A stretch of 64,000 bases of DNA from Streptomyces sp. NRRL F-5727 (GCF_000719555.1 NZ_JOGX01000001.1:1-64000); one strand, 5' to 3'; shown: positions 43,102 to 51,178, counted from the first letter of the stretch. Numbers and translations are program-made. The notes: generated by a model not told the origin, from the letters alone.

Positions 43102-43890
43102 GTGGCTGGTTATGGGGCACTTTCCGACGTATACGAGTGGCTGATCGGGGACGACAAGTTGACCCCCGCCAAGGCAGCCGAGGTTTACTACAGCGATGTC
43201 GTGGGCTCTCTGCCGCCCCACGCGCGCGTCCTCGACTGCGCGTGTGGAACCGGCCAGCTCGCCGTCGGTCTCGCGAGTCTTGGCCTTGACGTGGTCGCCG
43301 CAGACGCCAGCAGCGGGATGGTTCGCCGGACCGAGAAGGCCGCCGACGAGCATGGTGTCTCGCTTCAAGCCCTCCGCGCGAGCTGGGACGAGCTGCCCGA
43401 CCACCTGGAGGACTCCGCGTTCGATCTGGCGTTCTGCGTCGGCAATTCCCTCGGGCACGCCAAGGGCGCAGCCGGGCGCCTGACCGCACTGGAAGCGATG
43501 TCGCGGCTGCTGAATCCGGGCGGACGCCTTGTGCTCCACTCACGCAACTGGGAGCTCGTGCGCTCCGCCGGCTCACGGGTAGACGTCCGCGATCGACTCA
43601 TCCGCCGCAACGACCGCGATGCGGTCGTCAGCTACTACTGGCAGATCGAGAAGCACTGGGAGCAGGAACACTTCCTCGAGATCGTGGTCGCCCAGATCGA
43701 GCCGGATGGGGCAGTGCGAGCCTGCTCGGAGCGGTTGTCCATCTGGCCCTACCGGTACGAGGACCTCGTGGCGCAGTTGCGGAGCGTCGGGCTCACGGTG
43801 CAGTCCACCACCTTCGACCCCGAGAGCGATGGATACCTGGTGGTCGCTAGCCGCAACCAGGCGCGAGGCACGTCTGAGCCAGCGCGCTGA
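43102..43890 (+). CDS. SAM-dependent class I methyltransferase
   Basis: A 262-residue methyltransferase. Motif I is VLDCACGTGQLAVGLASLG and the adenosine-binding acidic loop is VVAADASSGMV. Motif IV is FDLAFCVGNSLGHAKG, and LLNPGGRLVLHSRNW is the post-motif strand. GTG 43102 was chosen because GGAGG lies 8 bases upstream and the next codons (AGYGALSDVYEWLIGDD) are typical of small-molecule N-methyltransferases. The N-x-L-G-H after motif IV recalls glycine/sarcosine-type enzymes, but substrate is not predictable. It lies inside an IS-like unit and looks like cargo. Confidence 0.85.
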   Translation: MAGYGALSDVYEWLIGDDKLTPAKAAEVYYSDVVGSLPPHARVLDCACGTGQLAVGLASLGLDVVAADASSGMVRRTEKAADEHGVSLQALRASWDELPDHLEDSAFDLAFCVGNSLGHAKGAAGRLTALEAMSRLLNPGGRLVLHSRNWELVRSAGSRVDVRDRLIRRNDRDAVVSYYWQIEKHWEQEHFLEIVVAQIEPDGAVRACSERLSIWPYRYEDLVAQLRSVGLTVQSTTFDPESDGYLVVASRNQARGTSEPAR

Positions 43891-43997
43891 TCCACCCTTC
43901 GTTGATGTCGGTGCCGACCTGCCGGCTCGCGACCGCCTGCAGCCCGCCCTCACCTTGCATCTGACCTGCTCAAGCGGAGGTTGGAAACAGCTCAGTG

Positions 43998-44125
43998 CGT
44001 CGCTCACGGCTCCGGACTGGGCAGGTGCGCTGGGTGGTCGAGCAAGCCTTCGCCTGGCTGAACCAGTTCAAACGGCTCCGCACCCGCTACGAGCGCCCCG
44101 CCGATCTGAAAGATCAGTAAGGGGC
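43998..44125 (+). pseudogene. IS5-family transposase, last part, interrupted
   Basis: Frames give VAHGSGLG, then VRWVVEQAFAWLNQFKRLRT and RYERPADL. This is the catalytic-Glu end of the same transposase type whose first half ends at 42003. Roughly 60 codons that should lie between the halves are gone. Confidence 0.65.
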
Positions 44126-44184
44126 GACGCATTGAAGTTGGGGGCAGGGTAGCGAAGTCGGGTTCCTGCCCTTGCGAGCTGAAC

Positions 44185-44511
44185 TCAGGTGAGGTCGAAG
44201 GTGACGCTCACGGAGCCGTCCCAGTCCGGTGCCTCCACGAGCGTGAGGGTTCCGTCCTCGGCCTCGACGACTCGCACCGTGATCCCGTCGCAGTCCTCAC
44301 CTGGAAACGCTAAGGAGAAGTGGGGATCCATCTCCATGAGGAAGTCCCAACCCTCGCGTTGGGTCGCGTCAAGGGCGTTGGCATGCCGACCGGTCGCCCG
44401 CCATTTGCCGTCCGCGTCGACAGTGGCAGTGATGTTGATGTCGTACATCTCAAGGCAAATCGACGGATTAGCCCACCATTCGAGGCGGCCCTGACCCACG
44501 AATCGATCCAT
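44185..44511 (-). CDS. Hypothetical protein
   Basis: A 108-residue acidic protein starting MDRFVGQGRLEWWANPSICL, with ITATVDADGKWRATGRHANA and DGITVRVVEAEDGTLTLVEA. It is rich in beta-type sequence. ATG 44511 was chosen as the start of coding-like sequence. It is divergent from the next gene. Family not recognised. Confidence 0.6.
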   Translation of the reverse strand: MDRFVGQGRLEWWANPSICLEMYDINITATVDADGKWRATGRHANALDATQREGWDFLMEMDPHFSLAFPGEDCDGITVRVVEAEDGTLTLVEAPDWDGSVSVTFDLT

Positions 44512-44592
44512 GAGCACACTATGCAACTGTGCAGGCCGACCGGGCGAGCCTGCACGGCTGTCGGCCGTCATGGGACAGGCCACGACACTGAA

Positions 44593-44991
44593 TTGCATGG
44601 GGCAGACCGGACGGGCCCTCGCCTCATCCGGCGGTACCCCCTACGCCTGGCCTCCGCCGACTTCGTCGATGCTCGGCTTGAACTCTTCCTACTCCAAGGG
44701 GACCTCGACGCCTGGCAGCGCGCCCTGGCCCGGCTCGCTCCGGGCGCGGACGTGAGTATCGGCGGCGACCGCGGACTCAGCCTCGACTTCCACATGCACG
44801 AGGACCACTCCTTGTCCGTGACCCTCAACGACCCAGACCGCCTCACCGCACTGCTCTGGCTCCAGCCGAAGGAAGCGGCATGGATCCCGAAGCATCACCG
44901 GCGACTTGAGCGCGTTCGAGAAACCTGGCCAACTGAAGTCGTGAAGACGGCTCCCGGGGCCTACGAGTGGAGTCCCAGCCGCAAGCGTTGA
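44593..44991 (+). CDS. DUF5959-like hypothetical protein
   Basis: About 132 residues from TTG 44593 (start uncertain). The core reads ASADFVDARLELFLLQGDLD, then AWQRALARLAPGADVSIGGD and RGLSLDFHMHEDHSLSVTLN, which is similar in pattern to DUF5959 proteins (SGRLDLxLxxxDLxxWxxALxxL). The C-terminus (LWLQPKEAAWIPKHHRRLER) is extra. Role unknown. Confidence 0.5.
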   Translation: MHGADRTGPRLIRRYPLRLASADFVDARLELFLLQGDLDAWQRALARLAPGADVSIGGDRGLSLDFHMHEDHSLSVTLNDPDRLTALLWLQPKEAAWIPKHHRRLERVRETWPTEVVKTAPGAYEWSPSRKR

Positions 44992-45032
44992 ACCGTGTTG
45001 TCCGCCCGCGAATGCCCTCACTTCTCAAACAG

Positions 45033-45061
45033 CCCCGCCGGGACAAAACGCTCTTTAAGAC
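45033..45061. repeat. IS end, inverted partner of 38276-38303
   Basis: GGGACAAAACGCTCTTT at 45040-45056 with the same CCCCGC lead and AGAC tail as the IS end at 38281-38297, in the opposite orientation. No transposase is recognisable to its right. Confidence 0.7.
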
Positions 45062-45178
45062 CTCCATCCGCGCCGAACAGGCACCCCCAGGTGTAACCCC
45101 GCCAACGCAACGCGGCCTATTCGTCATGCTCCGAGCAGCCACGGTTGACCGGAGGAGGACGTACGAACGCCGGCTCCC

Positions 45179-45754
45179 TCAAAGTTTGCCTGCCACGAGA
45201 ACCGTGCGGTGCCCTCCGAGCGCGCGGGAGAGACCTTCGAGGAACGCGGGACTGAAGTCGGGCCAGTCCCAGAACTCGAAACCGAGATACCCGAAGGCGA
45301 AGTAGTCATCCGACCAGGCCCACGCGGTCAGGTCACCAGCGCGCCGGCAGTGCGGGCAGGCGACTGCCGCGCTGCCTGTGTCGCTCCAGTCGTCGATGGC
45401 CTCAGCGAAGGGTTCCCACGCACCCTCGATCTCCTCCAGCCGGTCGGTGTAGAACTCCGCGCGCCCGGCACAGTGGGGGCACACCGCGAAACTGGGTTCG
45501 CCTTGACCGCAGTTGAATACGGTGCGGCTGGTCTCGATCCTGAGTCCGTCGCTCGGCACCCAGTCCTCCTGACCGACCGCCTTGGCCCAGGAGGGACCGG
45601 GCGGATGCCCCGACGGGGCCCCGAGAACACAGTCGGTGAGCTCGGCCCGAACGATCCCCTCCCTGACCAGCCAGTCGAGTCCGCTGGCTGCGAGGGTGCG
45701 GGCGTCCGCATGCGTGGCGTCGAGGTCGACGACGGTCTGAAAGTAGTTCCCCAT
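45179..45754 (-). CDS. Conserved hypothetical protein with two CxxC motifs
   Basis: A 191-residue cytosolic protein starting MGNYFQTVVDLDATHADART. It has LTDCVLGAPSGHPPGPSWAK in the middle and two zinc-ribbon-like knuckles, VCPHCAGRAEFYTDR and ACPHCRRAGDLTAW. The C-terminus reads YLGFEFWDWPDFSPAFLEGL. I recall similar proteins as Streptomyces hypothetical proteins. The start codon lacks a strong ribosome-binding site. Confidence 0.75.
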   Translation of the reverse strand: MGNYFQTVVDLDATHADARTLAASGLDWLVREGIVRAELTDCVLGAPSGHPPGPSWAKAVGQEDWVPSDGLRIETSRTVFNCGQGEPSFAVCPHCAGRAEFYTDRLEEIEGAWEPFAEAIDDWSDTGSAAVACPHCRRAGDLTAWAWSDDYFAFGYLGFEFWDWPDFSPAFLEGLSRALGGHRTVLVAGKL

Positions 45755-46246
45755 GAGGCAACAGTAGAAGCAGCGACCGACAGCACGTCCCGAGCCCACT
45801 CCACCGTCGGAACGTTGCTGGTCAGCGCATGTGATGGCTGTGGGCGTCTGACACACCCCGACCATGACGTTCTTGGCGGTGGTCGACGGTGATGCGGATC
45901 GAAGGGAGCGTCTCGCCGTTCGTGCGCCTACCGTCACGTCTCCCCCTGTCAGAGACTCCAGCCTCATTGTCGCCGCGGCCTACTCAGCGAAGCCTCGGGA
46001 CAGGTCCGGCTGCGATGCCTGCGGTCGAGTCCGGCGAAATTCTGGTGGACGTACGCCACGACGGCCGCCCCTCGTCGACACGCATACCGACCGGCTCGAG
46101 TCGCCGGTTCCCCGGTGCCGGGCTTCGCGGTATCGCGAGCGTCTCGGAATTCGCATACGCCACCGCAACAGTCCTCCGTCTTCAGTGGAGGCATGGACCG
46201 ACAGACCTGAAACGGTCGGGCTGTCGATCGGGAGAGGATCGCGATC
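45755..46246. other. Long leader region of the serine hydrolase gene
   Basis: No gene recognised. The segment 46190-46246 carries a small GACC-TGAAAC-GGTC hairpin and GGAGAGGA ahead of the ATG. It is similar to 18490-18558 ahead of the truncated paralogue. Confidence 0.5.
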
Positions 46247-47503
46247 ATGGACTTGAACCCCTTACGCCGTATTGACCGGCGGGGCCTGCTCGGGTGGGGC
46301 GGATCCGCGGCCGTCGGCGTTGCGGCAGGCGCAGTGCCGCTGGTGGGTGCCGCAGCCGGCCAAGCCGTGGCCGCGGGGCAGCACCACCCGGCACCGACCG
46401 GCCTCGGCATCCCACCGGGTACCCGTCCCGGCGGAACGTACGACCGGTACGTGGCGAGGCTGGCCGCCGAGGGCAGGTTCTCCGGCGTGGTGCTGCTGTC
46501 GCATCGGGGCCGGACGGTGCTGTCGCGCAGCTACGGCATGGCCGACAGGGAGAAGGGGATCCGCAACCACGAGGGCGTCGCGTTCAGCCTCAGCTCGGCG
46601 GGCAAGCCCTTCGTAGCGGTGGCCGTCCTCCAGCTGGCGCAACAGGGCAAGCTGCGGCTGTCGGACACGGTGGGCACCCACCTGACCGGCTTCACCACGG
46701 ACATCGCCGAGCAGGTGACCATCCACCACCTGCTCTCCGGCACCTCCAGGCTGTCCAGCCCGGAGGAGGACGTGCACCACGTCTTCCAGAGCCGGGACGA
46801 GGTGCACCGGTACTACGAACAGCGTGCCCGGCAGGCGAGACTGGTGGGCGTCCCCGGTACCGTCGACACCACGCACGCAGAGGCGGAGATCACCCTCTCC
46901 GCTCTGATCGTGGAGGCCGTGACCGGCACTTCGTACTGGGACCACGTCGAGGAACACGTCTTCAAGCGCTGCGCCATGACCGGCGCGGCGTTCTGCACCA
47001 GGCCGCAGTGGCTCACCGACCAGCGCATCGCGCACCCCTATATGACGCTGTCCGACGGGAGCCAGGTCGACGCCGTCCGCAATCTCGACAGGGGCAGCCC
47101 GGACCCCCACACGCCCGGCAGGAACCCTGGCCGTGCATTCGTCGACGGCCCGGGGGACGGCGGGTTCGCCACCGCGCCTGACCTGGTCCGGTTCGCACGC
47201 GCGCTGGGCGACGGCACACTCCTGGACCGGCCCTGGGCCGACGTACTCACCGGAGCCAAGCTCCCCCACGAACCGGCGTCGTTCGGGGCCTACGGAATTC
47301 CGGTCTCCATCGTCAACGGCCAGTGGCAGTACCAGCGCGCCGGCGCCAACCCAGGGATCGCCGCCAACTGGACCATCTACCCGTCCACCGGGTGGGTCGG
47401 CGTCATCCTCGGCAACATCGACGGCGTGCCGCTGCAGGACATGCTCGTCCGGGAGACACAGGCCATCACCGGGGTCACACCCGACGACGGCACAGACGGC
47501 TGA
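46247..47503 (+). CDS. TAT-exported serine hydrolase, class C beta-lactamase fold
   Basis: A 418-residue protein. A twin-arginine signal (DRRGLLGWGGSAAVGVAAGA) is followed by a penicillin-binding/beta-lactamase domain. The nucleophile motif SxxK is Ser117-Ala-Gly-Lys120 in FSLSSAGKPF. The usual Y-x-N motif is not present; the corresponding region reads TTHAEAEITLSALIVEAVTG where families have YSNxGYxLLGxIVE. DGGFATAPDLVRFARAL is typical. The final K-T-G/H-x-G loop is also weak (RAGANPGIA). It may be a D-aminopeptidase or esterase-like variant, or catalytically altered. Confidence 0.82.
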   Translation: MDLNPLRRIDRRGLLGWGGSAAVGVAAGAVPLVGAAAGQAVAAGQHHPAPTGLGIPPGTRPGGTYDRYVARLAAEGRFSGVVLLSHRGRTVLSRSYGMADREKGIRNHEGVAFSLSSAGKPFVAVAVLQLAQQGKLRLSDTVGTHLTGFTTDIAEQVTIHHLLSGTSRLSSPEEDVHHVFQSRDEVHRYYEQRARQARLVGVPGTVDTTHAEAEITLSALIVEAVTGTSYWDHVEEHVFKRCAMTGAAFCTRPQWLTDQRIAHPYMTLSDGSQVDAVRNLDRGSPDPHTPGRNPGRAFVDGPGDGGFATAPDLVRFARALGDGTLLDRPWADVLTGAKLPHEPASFGAYGIPVSIVNGQWQYQRAGANPGIAANWTIYPSTGWVGVILGNIDGVPLQDMLVRETQAITGVTPDDGTDG

Positions 47504-47536
47504 GGCGGCTCAGGCGGCTCAGGCGGCTCAGGCGGT
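47504..47536. repeat. Tandem 9-bp repeat after the serine hydrolase stop
   Basis: GGCGGCTCA is repeated about three and a half times directly after the TGA. Confidence 0.85.
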
Positions 47537-47683
47537 CATCGCGCCCCTGGTGAGGAGCGCTTCCGAGTCCTCAGCCGCTGGCAGGGATCGAACCGTCGAG
47601 GCCCAGGACCATCCCCGCGAGCATGGAGGGAGCCGGGGCTCGGTGGGGCGACGGGTCGTGGCCGCGGGGTGGGTTGCGCCGTG

Positions 47684-47724
47684 CTCGCGAGCGACGGGGC
47701 CAGGGGCTTCCGGTCGCTCGCGAG
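47684..47724. terminator. Hairpin terminator between convergent genes
   Basis: CTCGCGAGCGAC (47684-47695) and GTCGCTCGCGAG (47713-47724) are a perfect 12-bp inverted repeat just after the glutamate-binding protein stop codon. Confidence 0.8.
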
Positions 47725-47730
47725 TGGGGG

Positions 47731-48714
47731 TCAGTTCCGGATCGTCGGCGGGGGTTCGCTCTTGTAGCTCGACAGGCTGAAGTGCTTCCTCACGAGCTTG
47801 CGCCAGGTGCCGTCGGACACCATCTCCCCGAGGGCCTTGTTGATGTCGCCCTTGAGCGCGGTGTCGCCCTTCTTGAGGCCGATGCCGTAGTTCTCGTCGC
47901 TCAGGGAGAGGCCCACGAGCTTGAACTTGCCCCAGTGCTGCTGCTGCGAGGCGTAGCCGGCCAGGATGGCGGCGTCCGTGGTGAGAGCGTCGACCTTCTT
48001 CTCCTCCAGGCCCTTCAGGCACTCGGAGTAGCCGCCGAACTGCTGGAGGGCGGCCTTCGGAGCCAGCTTCTCCTTGACGTTCTGCGCGGAGGTGGAGCCG
48101 GTGACCGAGCAGAGCTTCCTGGAGTTGAGGTCCTCGACCTTGGTGATCGAGACCTCGTCGCCGCGGACCAGCAGGTCCTGGTGGGTCAGGAAGTACGGGC
48201 CCGCGAAGTCGACCTCCGCCAGGCGCTTCTCGTTGATCGAGTAGGTCGCCACGACGAACTTCACGTCGCCGTTCTTGATGAGGTTCTCGCGCTCGGCCGA
48301 CGGGGCCTCCTTCCAGACGATGTCGTCCTCGGAGTAACCCAGCTTCTTGGCGACGTACGTGGCGACGTCGACGTCGAAGCCCGTGTACGAGCCGTCCGCG
48401 TTCTTCAGGCCCAGGCCCGGCTGGTCGAACTTGATGCCGATGGCGATCTTCTCACCGTTGCCGCCGAGGTCCGACCCGAGACCGCACCCGGTGGCGGTCA
48501 GCGCAAGAACGACGGCGCCGCCGACGGCCCCGAGCGAGCGCATGCCGCGGGGTTTCACGAGGGCGAAGACGACTTCGCCTCGGCCCATCGCGAGCCTGAT
48601 GTCCTTCAGTACGCGTGGCATGCCGAAACGTTTCTGCGACTCGGACACAACGACCAGATCTTCCTGGGCCCGGGAAGAACCCCCGCGCTCCTCGGACACT
48701 GCCACTCCGCTCAC
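47731..48714 (-). CDS. gluB: Glutamate-type solute-binding lipoprotein fused to the start of its ABC ATPase
   Basis: The frame encodes 327 residues. Residues 1-51 (SGVAVSEERGGSSRAQEDLV, then RFGMPRVLKDIRLAMGRGEV) match the N-terminus of GluA-type ATPases up to just before Walker A. From residue about 53 the sequence is a GluB-type binding protein: a lipoprotein signal (AVVLALTATGC), then EKIAIGIKFDQPGLGLKNAD, GFDVDVATYVAKKLG and GGYSECLKGLEEKKVDALTT. It should bind glutamate or a related amino acid outside the membrane. Translation could also begin at the internal GTG (48558) or ATG (48543), giving a normal GluB. No GluC/GluD permease genes follow, so an in-frame deletion has removed the transporter. 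Confidence 0.85.
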   Translation of the reverse strand: MSGVAVSEERGGSSRAQEDLVVVSESQKRFGMPRVLKDIRLAMGRGEVVFALVKPRGMRSLGAVGGAVVLALTATGCGLGSDLGGNGEKIAIGIKFDQPGLGLKNADGSYTGFDVDVATYVAKKLGYSEDDIVWKEAPSAERENLIKNGDVKFVVATYSINEKRLAEVDFAGPYFLTHQDLLVRGDEVSITKVEDLNSRKLCSVTGSTSAQNVKEKLAPKAALQQFGGYSECLKGLEEKKVDALTTDAAILAGYASQQQHWGKFKLVGLSLSDENYGIGLKKGDTALKGDINKALGEMVSDGTWRKLVRKHFSLSSYKSEPPPTIRN

Positions 48715-49064
48715 CGGCCTCTTGCTCCGTCTTCCTCGAATGAGAGGACACTAGAGACACATTCGAAGAATCGTCATCACATCTGAGCGGAACTTGAGGT
48801 AGCCGCACCACCTCATCTACACATCCACTCCCTAAACGGGGCGTCCGCCATGTGCATCCGCGGCAATCCGGTCCCAGGCCGCCGACGGATGCAGGGGTGT
48901 CGGCCTCTCGTCGCGTCGAGCCGCAGGTCAGCCGCGGCCGCTGGCCGGGGAACCGCGGTCCGGGCCTGCCGACCATCCGACCCGCCCGCTCATCCGGCGC
49001 CCGCCTGTCGTACGCCGCCGGCGCGGGAGCTGTCGTGGCGGGGGCTCGTATGATCGCTGACGGG
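48715..49064. other. Intergenic, promoter region of the tRNA-like gene
   Basis: No gene. A TATGAT -10-like hexamer at 49049-49054 lies 11-12 bases before the tRNA-like sequence. The left part is the promoter region of the glu remnant. Confidence 0.45.
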
Positions 49065-49065
49065 A

Positions 49066-49141
<76 letters not shown>

Positions 49142-49437
49142 CCCGCTTCCCTCTGCTCCGAAACGGGGACGGCTGCGGCACCGGACGGGTCGAGGCCGGT
49201 GGCCATGCCGGGGCCGGCCGGCCGCGGGCGAGGCCGGGCGCCCGCGCGCAGGTGCGCCGGGTCGGCCGGGGTGGACGCGAGGAGGTCGTCGGCCGAGTCG
49301 CAGTGGTGGCAAGGTCAGCTCTCCTGGTTCGCACCCGCGGCCGTCGGGCGTGGAGCGGCCGAGGTCTTCGGCGATGGCGTGCCCGAGGAGCGGGCGCGGG
49401 GCGCTGTCCAGGAGTCCTTGTCGGGGGTCATCGGCGC

Positions 49438-50133
49438 CTATGCCCGTGCCTCCTCGCGCACGGGGCGCAGCCCCGGTCGGACCCCCTGCTCCCGGACGGA
49501 GGCGTAGGAGGCGGTGAAGGAGCCTTCGTAGCCGAACAGTGGTCCCACGTGACGGTTGACGACCCGGACCCGGATGCGGAAGCGGCCGGTCTCCTCGTCG
49601 AAGGACTCGCGTACCTCGGCGTCGGCGCCGATCAGGCCGGGGACCCGGAGGTCGACAGGTCCCTCGCGGAAGCGGTGTTCGCCCGAGCGGATGAGCAGCG
49701 ACCCGTCGGGCTCGGCGGTCAGGTGCAGGTCGCTGGCCAGGTGCTGGTGGGTGCCGAGGTAGTCGAGGACGCAGCCGCGGGCGGGGCTGTGCACCATCGT
49801 GGCGTCGAAGCGGCGTGGGCCGCTGGGCAGTTGGAAGGTGCGTACGAAGGTGACGGTCTCGCGCCCGTAGGAGTCGCGGTAGGGCACGTTCTCGATGGTG
49901 AAGGGGGTGTTCCGGCCGGTGCGCGGGAGCAGGATGTTGCGGGTGGCGCCGAGTGCGAGGAACGGCCGGACGAGTGGTCCGACGGGTCCCCTGGCGTGCC
50001 AGATGTGGTCCATCACCCCGCGTCCGACGCACAGCTCGCCGTTGTCGAGTCCGACGGAGAAGCGTCGGCGCAGCTCCGGGTGCAGCCGCCCGAAGGCGGC
50101 ATCGCCCATGGCGGTGCGGAAGATCGAGGTCAT
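49438..50133 (-). CDS. DUF4166 domain protein
   Basis: A 231-residue protein. TSIFRTAMGDAAFGRLHPEL at the N-terminus is the DUF4166 opening; FENVPYRDSYGRE-like ENVPYRDSYGRETVTFVRTF and FDATMVHSPARGCVLDYLG follow. The domain is found alone or fused to oxidoreductases. Its start overlaps the stop of the upstream gene by 4 bases (ATGA), so the two are translationally coupled. Function unknown. Confidence 0.85.
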   Translation of the reverse strand: MTSIFRTAMGDAAFGRLHPELRRRFSVGLDNGELCVGRGVMDHIWHARGPVGPLVRPFLALGATRNILLPRTGRNTPFTIENVPYRDSYGRETVTFVRTFQLPSGPRRFDATMVHSPARGCVLDYLGTHQHLASDLHLTAEPDGSLLIRSGEHRFREGPVDLRVPGLIGADAEVRESFDEETGRFRIRVRVVNRHVGPLFGYEGSFTASYASVREQGVRPGLRPVREEARA

Positions 50134-50852
50134 GGCTGCTCCAGGGTGGCGAGGAGGCGGGGAGTCCGGCTCCGTCCGGGCGCGGTGCGCAGGCAGCGGC
50201 GGGCGGCGGGGGTGCCTGGCGCCGGCGGCAGACAGAGGGCGGCGAGTAGGCCGAGGACCGTGAGCGGGACTGCGGCGAGCGAGAGCGCACCCAGCGGTAG
50301 CAGGGTCGTGGTGAACGGGACGCCCGCGAGGAGCAGCCGGGCGCCCAGTTCGAGCAGCCAGCGGGTGCGGGCGCGTTCGGGCGGGACGCCGTTCTCGCAC
50401 CACAGCCGCAGCCGGTCGAAGGACCAGGCCGTGGCCCAGCCCATCAGGGGCCGGAAGAGGACGCGGTCGGCGACCCGGCCGAGGCGACCCCAGCGCGGCT
50501 GGTAGTCGTAGGCCGTGAGGAAGCGGACGCCGTCCTGCCCCTGCACGTAGCGCCAGTAGCCGCTGCCCACGGCGAGGAGGGACAGCGGGTCCGGGGAGGC
50601 GAAACGGAGGGCGGAGACCCGGTCGCCGCCGGCCCGGTGGCGCTCTCCTGCGGAGACGCCCGTGCCGGCGACGGTCAGGAAGGGCAGGAGGCGTACGGCG
50701 TACCGAAACCGGCGGGGCTCGCCTGGAGCTGACGGCAGATACGCGATCTCGGTGAACCGGAGGTCCCACCGCTGATGCTCGGCCGGATCCTGCGTCCGCT
50801 CCCAGAGTGTGTCCAGGTCGGCATGGATACGCGCCTCGACGTAGAGCGCCAC
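50130..50852 (-). CDS. SRPBCC-like protein with a C-terminal membrane segment
   Basis: A 240-residue protein. The N-terminal half looks like a START/SRPBCC lipid-binding domain (YVEARIHADLDTLWERTQDP, then QRWDLRFTEIAYLP and FLTAYDYQPRWGRLGRVADR). One or two hydrophobic helices are near the C-terminus (LLAGVPFTTTLLPLGALSLA, VPLTVLGLLAALCL). GTG 50852 follows GGAGGGGG. It is the first gene of a two-gene operon with DUF4166. Twin palindromes upstream indicate repressor control. Function unknown. Confidence 0.78.
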   Translation of the reverse strand: MALYVEARIHADLDTLWERTQDPAEHQRWDLRFTEIAYLPSAPGEPRRFRYAVRLLPFLTVAGTGVSAGERHRAGGDRVSALRFASPDPLSLLAVGSGYWRYVQGQDGVRFLTAYDYQPRWGRLGRVADRVLFRPLMGWATAWSFDRLRLWCENGVPPERARTRWLLELGARLLLAGVPFTTTLLPLGALSLAAVPLTVLGLLAALCLPPAPGTPAARRCLRTAPGRSRTPRLLATLEQP

Positions 50853-50868
50853 GGCTCGCCCCCTCCCC

Positions 50869-50933
50869 CGTTTTGAGCGACCGCTCAAAACGGCCCCAGC
50901 GCGGACAGTAGCCGGTTTTGAGCAGTCGCTCAA
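50869..50933. promoter_or_regulatory. Twin TetR-type operators
   Basis: CGTTTTGAGC-GACC-GCTCAAAACG (50869-50892) and a second site TTGAGC-AGTC-GCTCAA (50918-50933) share the half-site TTGAGC with a 4-base spacer. Their centres are 45 bases apart, upstream of the SRPBCC-DUF4166 operon. The form is typical of TetR-family binding sites. No tetR gene lies next to them. Confidence 0.65.
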
Positions 50934-51133
50934 GATTCTCTTGGCGGGGGTCGGACCGGCCGGAAGCGCCCATGGCAAGGTGCAGCGACCCCGACTGCCG
51001 GCGCCGCGCGCTTGCGGCCATCGCGCACCTGCGACGGCCGCACCGGCGAACGAACCCCGCCGCCTCGCGCGCGGGCGCGTATGAGGGACCGGGGCCCGCG
51101 AGGAGCGCGGAGCGCATGTCCGCGGAAACGGCG

Positions 51134-51169
51134 AGGCGCCCCGCGCCGGGGGTCCGGTGCGGGGCGCCT
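51134..51169. terminator. Hairpin terminator of the FG-GAP gene
   Basis: AGGCGCCCCGC (51134-51144) and GCGGGGCGCCT (51159-51169) pair perfectly, 10 bases beyond the stop codon of the minus-strand gene. Confidence 0.8.
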
Positions 51170-51178
51170 GTCGGGCTT

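Larger units (their letters stand above)
42004..43992 (+). mobile_element. IS-like unit enclosing a transposase and a methyltransferase gene
   Basis: The ends AGCCTTTTCCAACCTGC (42004-42020) and, inverted, GGAGGTTGGAAACAGCT (43976-43992) match at 14 of 17 positions. CAGTG flanks both sides (41999-42003 and 43993-43997). Between them lie a complete transposase (42095-42832), a methyltransferase gene (43102-43890) and a scrap of transposase 3' end (about 43940-43975, LRPALTLHLTCSS). It separates the two halves of an older IS5 element. Because about 60 codons of that host are also missing at the site, the CAGTG repeat may be coincidental. Confidence 0.5.

Noticed and set aside
43102..43890. Methyltransferase considered as an rRNA resistance (Erm or 16S) enzyme
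   Set aside because: It lacks the Erm N-I-P-Y motif and the motif IV region reads as a small-molecule enzyme.
37186..45754. Cluster of small hypothetical genes considered as an anti-phage defence island
   Set aside because: Apart from the methyltransferase, no nuclease, helicase, reverse transcriptase, TIR or abortive-infection domain is visible. IS density alone is not evidence of defence.
47323..47553. Frame ending in repeated Arg-Arg-Leu units after the serine hydrolase
   Set aside because: It arises from the 9-bp tandem repeat read in another frame and has no start or ribosome-binding site.
49144..49430. Region between the tRNA-like sequence and DUF4166 considered as a helicase or permease gene
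   Set aside because: Overlapping frames are low complexity. Only the plus-strand GC composition suggests coding, and no motif supports it.
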